This document shows positions 7,394-11,760 of a stretch of DNA of 11,760 nucleotides, piece after piece. The notes beneath the pieces were generated by a model. The model saw only the letters and a program-made list of their open reading frames with translations, had not been told where the DNA came from and searched no databases. A program made the translations under genes and the position numbers. Within the stretch, counting starts at the first letter, position 1. Each line of letters opens with the position of its first letter. Source of the stretch: CAZJRB01 sp964547995 (GTDB lineage: Bacteria; Planctomycetota; Planctomycetia; Pirellulales; Thermoguttaceae); contig CAZJRB010000164.1 in assembly GCA_964547995.1 (NCBI GenBank), positions 1-11,760 on the forward strand, read 5' to 3'.

Positions 7394-8359
7394 TTGAGTT
7401 CCTCCTCCCCTTCGCGGGAGGCGGCGTCTGCCATTGCCTCTGAAGCTGAAGCGCCGTCTGCAGCAGGTAACGGCACCCCGGCTGTCCTTGAAAGGTCTTC
7501 CTTCGAATACCATCTCCAAGAGTACACCAGACATTTTCAGCCTGAGGGTCACCTTGAGTTGATGGTAGTCCGCGACCTCGCGCGACAATCGGCGTTGATG
7601 GAGGTGTGGGGCGAAGGGGTGGCTGCCCTCCAGCGTCAACGGGCCCAGCGCTTGCAGGGACTCGTCCTTCCGGAAGGTGGCGAGGACGTTGACCTGGAAG
7701 ACGTCTCCTTGGCGGCAGCAGTCTCTGCCCCCGATGTCCAACTTGGCGAAATCCACGGACAGCGGCGGTCCCGCGCGTTCTATCGGGCACTGCGTACGCT
7801 GGAAGAGTTGCAGGAACAGCGTAAAAGTCGCGAGGTGGAGCCAGACCATACAGTGCCGACAAGTCGTTTCCTTACGGAAATGGCCTGCTTGGCTTACCTT
7901 CTGAAACGATTCGAGCAAGGGTGCTATCGATGTCCGCGGTGCGGTTGCGGTCATGGACATTTCATCAAAAGTCGGCGGTGCTGGGAGTGCCGCGACTGTA
8001 AGCGGCAGACTGGACTGAGGTCCGGCACAGTCGCCGCCGACTCGCCGTTGCCCCTGATGACTTGGTTCGAGGCGATCCGTCTGTTGCTGTTGCGACCCAC
8101 GTTCGGAACCACCGAACTGTGTATCAGATTAGGTATCAGTCGCTCGACCACGGTGAGGAACATGGCCCGCAAAATCCGCGCGGCCATGACCGAGGAGAAC
8201 GCCAGCGAGTTGTTGGCCGGGCTCGATGTGTACTTCGCCCAGTGCGCAACTACGATACCTGAGTCAGGTGCGCCGCAGGACAGAAACATGGTCCCAGGTT
8301 CCGAGGGCATCCAGGTGTCACCGGAATCGGACGTAAATCCCGTCGACATCAAAGGTTAA
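7394..8359 (+). CDS. IS1595-like zinc-ribbon/HTH DNA-binding protein lacking the DDE domain
   Basis: Protein of 321 residues from a TTG start. A disordered N-terminus leads into a helical region (about 37-160; EYTRHFQPEGHLELMVVRDL, then RSRAFYRALRTLEELQEQ) like one I recall in planctomycete proteins near transposons. Residues 177-205 are a zinc ribbon with CPRC (180-183) and CRDC (199-202), followed by GLRSGTVAADSPLPLMTWFE and an HTH (about 225-260; TTELCIRLGISRSTTVRNMA). Ribbon plus HTH matches the front of IS1595/ISXO2-type transposases. In those the DDE catalytic domain starts right after the HTH; here only about 55 unrelated residues follow, so it can bind DNA but not cut it. It is first in a cluster with the small and terminase-like genes, about 100 bases before the next start. 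It may recruit them to DNA sites. The true start may be upstream, at 7340-7346. Confidence 0.68.
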   Translation: MSSSSPSREAASAIASEAEAPSAAGNGTPAVLERSSFEYHLQEYTRHFQPEGHLELMVVRDLARQSALMEVWGEGVAALQRQRAQRLQGLVLPEGGEDVDLEDVSLAAAVSAPDVQLGEIHGQRRSRAFYRALRTLEELQEQRKSREVEPDHTVPTSRFLTEMACLAYLLKRFEQGCYRCPRCGCGHGHFIKSRRCWECRDCKRQTGLRSGTVAADSPLPLMTWFEAIRLLLLRPTFGTTELCIRLGISRSTTVRNMARKIRAAMTEENASELLAGLDVYFAQCATTIPESGAPQDRNMVPGSEGIQVSPESDVNPVDIKG

Positions 8360-8447
8360 GGAGACGGTCTTAGACTCCAAGACATAGGGCGCGCAACCTG
8401 ACCGAGGTGTCGCCCAGTTCATTCAAGTGTTCAATGTCCAATCCGAC

Positions 8448-8454
8448 AAGGAGG
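8448..8454 (+). promoter_or_regulatory. AAGGAGG ribosome binding site
   Basis: Near-perfect Shine-Dalgarno 7 bases before the ATG at 8462. It is much stronger than that of the upstream gene, suggesting the small protein is made in greater amount. Confidence 0.6.
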
Positions 8455-8461
8455 AAAACGC

Positions 8462-8875
8462 ATGTCTACTAATCTGTCACTTCCAGGGCCGGGCGGGGCT
8501 GAGCCCGAGAAGATCGGCAACGAACAGACGTCAGGCGAGGACCACGGTGAACGAGCCCGCCGCCATCACCAACACTCGCAGAAACGAGCTATCCCGAGCG
8601 AAGCGGACTGCTTGTCGGCCATCGCCCAGGTGGCCGGGCTGGCGGCGATGGGGTTGCTGAAGCCGGGACAGGCCAACGCCGTCCGCAACGCATACCGAGA
8701 CATCCTCATGCATCACAAGGCCAAGGCCAAGGAGGTTGAAAAGAGCCTCTCGAACTCCGACGTCTTGGATTTGTTGCGGACGGATCCGAAGCTGCTGGAC
8801 CTGTTGGCCCCTCTCTTGACCGGTGAGCAACTCGATATGGTGATGAACGCTGGTTCGGAGGATGCGGATGGGTAA
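8462..8875 (+). CDS. Small helical protein in the position of a terminase small subunit
   Basis: Protein of 137 residues. The first 45 residues are polar, His- and Arg-rich and probably disordered. Residues about 46-80 (SEADCLSAIAQVAGLAAMG, then LLKPGQANAVRNAYRDIL) and about 81-130 are helical, with a charged hinge (KAKAKEVEK) and a leucine-rich end (VLDLLRTDPKLLDLL). The alanine-rich helix with a LKPGQANAVRNAY turn resembles small proteins seen beside phage terminase genes, where the small subunit recognises DNA and hands it to the large one. That role is inferred from position, size and pattern, not from a defined domain. Its stop overlaps the next start by 8 bases, so the two are likely translationally coupled. 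No HTH was recognised. Confidence 0.65.
   Translation: MSTNLSLPGPGGAEPEKIGNEQTSGEDHGERARRHHQHSQKRAIPSEADCLSAIAQVAGLAAMGLLKPGQANAVRNAYRDILMHHKAKAKEVEKSLSNSDVLDLLRTDPKLLDLLAPLLTGEQLDMVMNAGSEDADG
8857..8861 (+). promoter_or_regulatory. GGAGG site that selects the ATG at 8868
   Basis: GGAGG is directly next to the ATG at 8862 but 6 bases before the ATG at 8868, so the second ATG is the better start. Confidence 0.55.
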
Positions 8876-10400
8876 GCTTGAGTTTTGTGAGCACTTTGTT
8901 CACTTGGGCGAGGAGCTGATTTCGTTTAAGGATCGGCCCTACTTGCCGGCGGTCTACCGTTGTGACAAACGCAACCTCGTCCTGAGGTGCAGCAGGCAGA
9001 CGGAAAAGTCGACCTTCCTCGCCAATAGTATCATCTATGAGGCCTGCACGAATCCAGGCATAACAATGCTCCTGGTTGCACCCCGGTTCGAGCAGGCCCG
9101 CACATTCTGCCACACCCGCTTGCTGCAATGCCTGGATAACAGTCCGTTGCTTCGCCGGAAGCTCGTCGGTTCGAGTACTCGCCAACTCCGCATCACTCAC
9201 ATGACCTTTGCCAATGGATCTCAGCTCTTCGTTCGAGCTGCTTTCCTGACCGCTGACAGTTGCCGCGGCCTGAGCGTTCGGCGCCTGTACATAGATGAAT
9301 ACCAAGATATCGCGGCGAACCATCTACCGGTCTTGCAGGAAACACTTTCTCATGCCGAAGACGGCCGCACGATCCTCGCAGGGACGCCGAAGACGATTGA
9401 CAATCACCTCGAGTTGATGTTCGGTCAATCGACCGCCAACGAGTGGACACTCCAATGTGAACGATGCCAGAAGGGGGTGATCCTCGATGAACGCAGCTTG
9501 GGACCACAGGGGATTATTTGCCCCGACTGCTCTGGATCGCTCGATCCGAAACAGGGTCGCTGGGTGGCGCGGAATCCCACAGCGACCTGGGGTGATGGAT
9601 TCTGGATTTGTCATCCGATGGTGCCGTGGTTGAACTACGACGAGATCGTTGATCGCCAACGAGTTTACGACATCGCGAAGTTCAAGAACGAAGTGCTCGG
9701 GCTGTCCACCACCATCGGTGATCATGTCGTCACGCGGGCGGAACTTGAAGCGTGCTGCGGTCAATACGCGATGGCACACTCGCGGGACGACGTTCCGCGT
9801 CTTGGACGCGACAAGCTGATTGCTGGCATCGATTGGGGAGGTGGAGGCATCTCGCAGACTGTGCTTGTGATTGGATTCATGCGAAGCGATTATCACTTCC
9901 AGGTATGTCGCTTCGAGCGTTTTTGCGCGACCGAAGACCCGGATCGAGTGCTCGACGCCGTTGCAAGGCGCTGTGCCGATTTCCGCGTCCGGTTGATTGG
10001 TGCTGACGGTGGCGGGAACGGCCACGTTCTGAACCGCTTGCTGCTAGACCGTCTGCGGCGCAGTTCCGGTCTGTTTGCGATACTATACTCTGCCGCTGAT
10101 CATGAGCCTCGTCAGGACGGCGTCTTGATCAAGTGGACGGTGAACCGGTCGGCGACGATTGGCGCGCTGTTCTCACGAGTCAAGAAGGAGAAAATCATCT
10201 TTCCCCGACTACAGGATTGCAGCAGTTACCTACAGGAGTTTGAGTGCGAGATTGCCGAGTACGACGACATCAATCGGACGGTGAGATACACGCATCCCGA
10301 AACGCAACAGGATGACGCGATGCACGCGACGAATTATGCCTTGTTGCTTGGCATCTACAGTTTCTCGGGAGCTCGCAGGAGCATTTACGAGTGCTATTGA
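8868..10400 (+). CDS. Phage terminase large subunit-like ATPase/nuclease
   Basis: Protein of 510 residues. In order: Walker A-like CSRQTEKST (41-49, Lys47), Walker B LYIDEYQDI (140-148, Asp143 and Glu144), coupling motif ILAGTPKT (169-176), a four-cysteine zinc ribbon (C197-x2-C200, C218-x2-C221), then an RNase H-fold nuclease with acids Asp322 (GIDWG), Asp380 (GADGGG) and Asp482/483 (DDAMHATNYAL). This matches large terminases, which in phages translocate DNA into capsids and cut it. The usual Gly before the Walker A lysine is Glu46. No packaging or structural genes are in view, and the partners are an IS-type DNA-binding protein and a small helical protein. It may be a domesticated or transposon-borne terminase acting on DNA ends, but that is inference. 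It starts inside the preceding gene's end. A degraded prophage remnant is the main alternative. Confidence 0.8.
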   Translation: MGKLEFCEHFVHLGEELISFKDRPYLPAVYRCDKRNLVLRCSRQTEKSTFLANSIIYEACTNPGITMLLVAPRFEQARTFCHTRLLQCLDNSPLLRRKLVGSSTRQLRITHMTFANGSQLFVRAAFLTADSCRGLSVRRLYIDEYQDIAANHLPVLQETLSHAEDGRTILAGTPKTIDNHLELMFGQSTANEWTLQCERCQKGVILDERSLGPQGIICPDCSGSLDPKQGRWVARNPTATWGDGFWICHPMVPWLNYDEIVDRQRVYDIAKFKNEVLGLSTTIGDHVVTRAELEACCGQYAMAHSRDDVPRLGRDKLIAGIDWGGGGISQTVLVIGFMRSDYHFQVCRFERFCATEDPDRVLDAVARRCADFRVRLIGADGGGNGHVLNRLLLDRLRRSSGLFAILYSAADHEPRQDGVLIKWTVNRSATIGALFSRVKKEKIIFPRLQDCSSYLQEFECEIAEYDDINRTVRYTHPETQQDDAMHATNYALLLGIYSFSGARRSIYECY

Positions 10401-10469
10401 ACCCAGCCTGCGAGTTCCGTCTTCTGCCGAGGTGCTCCGGTGATACCATAGAGGCGAGGAAGTTCGTGG

Positions 10470-10596
10470 ATGACAGACTTTGTGTCCCAAACATGGGGAT
10501 TTGACAGCTTTTGCGTCCCGGCCTTGACAAGATTTGCGTCTGAAGCGATCATAAGTCCTTATTCCGTGGGGCGGAGCTTGACAACTTTTATGTCCG
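10470..10596 (+). repeat. Four copies of a 19-bp motif downstream of the terminase-like gene
   Basis: Copies at 10470-10488, 10501-10519, 10524-10542 and 10578-10596, all in one orientation, consensus TTGACARCTTTTGYGTCCS. Start-to-start spacings are 31, 23 and 54 bases. Core GACA and GTC parts are kept while the middle varies. Multiple spaced TGACA...TGTC-type sites are typical of the ends of Mu/TniA/Tn7-like transposons, where they bind the transposase, but no such transposase is present here. TTGACA also matches a -35 box, yet no fitting -10 was seen. The block also covers most of the 260-base gap to the next gene. Confidence 0.7.
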
Positions 10597-10663
10597 CCAC
10601 CACCCCTGCTTGGCGAAATCTGTCCGCAAATCGCAGCCCGTCACCTTGAAGAAAGGGAAATCC

Positions 10664-11236
10664 ATGAGCGTGAAGAAGTTTGTATCCCCATTTCTAGCCG
10701 CAATGTTGTGTGCCGGGACGACAGTGGCGAACGTGGAAACGAAGGTCATGATTGGCGAACGAGGCAACAAGATCGCCTATGTCGTATCCGTTCCTGATGA
10801 CTACGAGACCAGCAAGAAGGTTTATCCGTTTCTTATCCATCTTCATGGGCACGGAGGCCAGGGCAGCGATCTGAAGGGCATGGGCGGGCCGCTGGGAAGT
10901 TACTGGAGAGAGAACTGCGAACTAGTCGCAATCTTTCCTCAATGTCTGAAGGGCCTGACCTGGTGGCATCCGGAAATGCTCGATGCAATGATGGCGGTTG
11001 TCCAGCGGGAAGGAAAAAAACTGCGGGTCGACCCCGACCGGGTCTATATTACCGGTCAGAGTATGGGTGGGTATGGATCGTACAACATGGCGATGAGGTT
11101 TCCCGACGTCTTTGCGGCGGTGGCACCGATCTCCGGCGCGTCTGGCGGAAGTGGCTCGCTCGCCGCAAGCGCGGGAATCGCCCGCCGTGGAGCTGGTTCG
11201 CTCGACTTCAGGAGCGTTATCGTCTCCCGTATGTAG
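10664..11236 (+). pseudogene. Secreted alpha/beta-hydrolase (PHB-depolymerase/esterase-like), cut by an intron remnant
   Basis: Starts at ATG 10664 (AAGGG about 6 bases upstream). Signal peptide MSVKKFVSPFLAAMLCAGTT with likely cleavage after TVA. Domain features are FLIHLHGHGGQGSD (oxyanion-hole HG region), LVAIFPQC, and GQSMGGYGS at 131-139 with Ser133 as nucleophile, followed by FPDVFAAVAPISGA. Family members continue another 80-100 residues with the catalytic Asp and His (typically GAKD and GHD/GHE). Here homology stops near 11130 and the frame then reads group II intron sequence to a stop at 11234-11236. The catalytic triad is therefore incomplete. Its original role would be cleavage of esters outside the cell. 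The transfer of the repeat block at 10470-10596 close upstream may have removed its own promoter. Confidence 0.75.
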
Positions 11237-11283
11237 CAACGATCCACTCGGTCTGCCGTCCGCGAAGCAAAGGAGTTACTTGA
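11131..11283 (+). mobile_element. C-terminus of a group II intron-encoded protein (5'-truncated intron)
   Basis: In the frame ending at TGA 11281-11283 the sequence reads VWRKWLARRKRGNRPPW, then LQERYRLPYVATIHSVC. WRKWL-RR...W..F..L..R..LP...I.HS is the usual last part of bacterial group II intron reverse transcriptases/maturases. The catalytic reverse transcriptase domain and the whole 5' end of the intron are missing; the join with the esterase gene is abrupt at about 11125-11137. The fragment is followed directly by intron domain V. A 5'-truncated insertion or later deletion would both produce this. Confidence 0.65.
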
Positions 11284-11284
11284 G

Positions 11285-11317
11285 GAACCGTATGCGGTAG
11301 TCCTGCACGTACGGATC
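11285..11317 (+). ncRNA. Group II intron domain V hairpin
   Basis: GAACCGTATGCGG...CACGTACGGATC folds into the long hairpin with a mid-stem bulge that is the hallmark of domain V, the catalytic core of group II introns. It begins 2 bases after the stop of the intron-protein fragment, the normal order. A clear domain VI with bulged A is not seen after it (the sequence GTGGGAGCCCCGGGT is not matched by a full complement), so the 3' end may be cut near 11345. Without the 5' domains it cannot splice. Confidence 0.65.
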
Positions 11318-11344
11318 TGTGGGAGCCCCGGGTGAGCAGTTAGC

Positions 11345-11596
11345 CTGATAAGGTTTTAACACTTCCATCGCCCTCCGTCGCCGCTCTTCGAGTTCCTCCA
11401 TCGCCCTCCGTTGCTCCTCCATCGTCACCCGCCGCCGCTCGTCCGCTGCTTCGATGGCCAATTTGTACTCCCTGAGAATCTGGGCGTTCATTGTGGCCGC
11501 CTCTATTTCCATAGCACGGCTGACGGGCCGCCCGTTCGCTATCAGGTGATAGAAATCGACCCTGCCCTTGAACGTGGCCACGAGCCGCCCCCGTTG
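11345..11596 (-). pseudogene. Fragment of a charged coiled-coil protein
   Basis: The minus strand encodes GRLVATFKGRVDFYHLIANG, then RAMEIEAATMNAQILREYK, then repeated Arg/Glu heptads (ERRRVTMEEQRRAMEELEE). It runs out at KPYQANC into the intron remnant and has no natural stop of its own before the intron sequence. Its upstream side meets the A-rich tract and palindrome at 11597-11683. The frame remains open through both, but those parts look non-coding. The first internal ATG is at 11512. Imperfect DNA repeats (CTCCATCGCCCTCCGT) underlie the heptads. Family not recognised; it seems cut at both ends. Confidence 0.4.
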
Positions 11597-11629
11597 GAAA
11601 AATAGGAAAAAAGGAAAAATAGAAAAATA
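11597..11629 (+). repeat. A-rich tract with repeated AAAAATAG units
   Basis: A short low-complexity stretch of GAAAAATAGG-like units leads into the palindrome at 11630. It contrasts sharply with the GC-rich sequence on both sides. Confidence 0.45.
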
Positions 11630-11683
11630 GGGACAGTCACCTATTTCCTGAAGGCACATCTCTCGAAAATGGGTGACTGTGAT
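11630..11683. repeat. REP-like palindrome with GGGACAGTCACC arms
   Basis: ACAGTCACC (11633-11641) and GGTGACTGT (11672-11680) are exact inverted arms; further pairing of TATTT with AAAAT is partial. Sequences of the form AATAGGGACAGTCACCTATTT are, from memory, common dispersed palindromes linked to REP-associated (IS200-like TnpA-REP) transposases. No transposase lies beside it in this window. Confidence 0.5.
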
Positions 11684-11711
11684 CAGAAACGACAGTTGCA
11701 CCCTTGCTAGT

Positions 11712-11724
11712 CCTAAAACAAGCG
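11712..11724. repeat. 13-bp repeat, right copy (inverted from 441-453)
   Basis: CCTAAAACAAGCG is the exact complement of the left copy. It comes about 30 bases after the REP-like palindrome. The remaining bases to 11760 hold no recognised gene; TTTGCGTC at 11747-11754 weakly resembles part of the 10470-10596 motif. Confidence 0.5.
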
Positions 11725-11760
11725 TGAGTTTTGCTGTTCAATAGTTTGCGTCAACGTGGT

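Noticed and set aside
7325..7960. Long minus-strand open frames (211 and 169 residues) opposite the zinc-ribbon gene
   Set aside because: They are antisense to a frame with clear zinc-ribbon and HTH motifs and show no family features or start signals.
8462..10400. Ordinary prophage
   Set aside because: Only the two terminase-type genes are present; no portal, capsid, tail, lysis or integrase gene lies on either side. A decayed prophage remnant stays possible.
10501..10608. TTGACA copies as sigma-70 -35 boxes for the esterase gene
   Set aside because: No -10-like hexamer was seen about 17 bases after any copy, and the similarity between copies extends over the whole 19 bases.
10922..11239. 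Minus-strand 105-residue open frame
   Set aside because: Antisense to the esterase and intron remnant; no motifs.

Overview
The window looks like accessory DNA of a planctomycete-type bacterium. The grounds are a XylR-type regulator fragment, a secreted DUF1080 + LamG-like + GH32 fusion, and a PHB-depolymerase-like esterase. These carbohydrate and ester degradation genes are typical of large planctomycete genomes. The assignment rests on recognising families by eye, not on a search. No tRNA, rRNA, CRISPR array or intact standard transposase was seen.

Left part (1-4700): a 5' fragment of a XylR-like sugar regulator breaks off near 345. A 13-bp repeat and a small hairpin follow. Then comes a full-length secreted 954-residue three-domain protein (520-3384) that probably acts on fructan-like or other oligosaccharides. 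Convergent to it on the minus strand is a frameshifted fragment of another glycosidase-like gene (3425-3909), then a 108-residue hypothetical gene (3937-4263) and a small broken reading frame (4363-4691).

Centre (4757-10600): a minus-strand 598-residue protein ends in a sigma-70 region 3.2/4-like segment. It is divergent, across about 800 bases of hairpin-rich spacer, from a compact plus-strand three-gene cluster. That cluster holds (i) an IS1595-like zinc-ribbon/HTH protein without the DDE nuclease domain, (ii) a small helical protein in the position of a terminase small subunit, and (iii) a phage-terminase-large-subunit-like protein with P-loop ATPase, zinc ribbon and RNase H-fold nuclease motifs. 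No portal, capsid or tail gene accompanies them. Just after the cluster lie four spaced copies of a 19-bp motif (TTGACA-N2-TTTTGYGTCC). Similar GACA...GTCCC units form a hairpin just before the cluster. This is the best candidate for an undescribed system: possibly a mobile element or DNA-processing module that uses a terminase motor/nuclease with an IS-derived DNA-binding protein.

Right part (10600-11760): an esterase gene with signal peptide and GQSMGG nucleophile elbow is cut after its catalytic serine by the 3' remnant of a group II intron (C-terminus of the intron-encoded protein plus domain V). A charged coiled-coil gene fragment on the minus strand and a REP-like palindrome next to an A-rich tract follow. 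The 13-bp repeat from near the left end recurs here in inverted orientation. Both flanks of the central cluster are therefore full of broken genes and mobile-element scars, suggesting an insertion hot spot.
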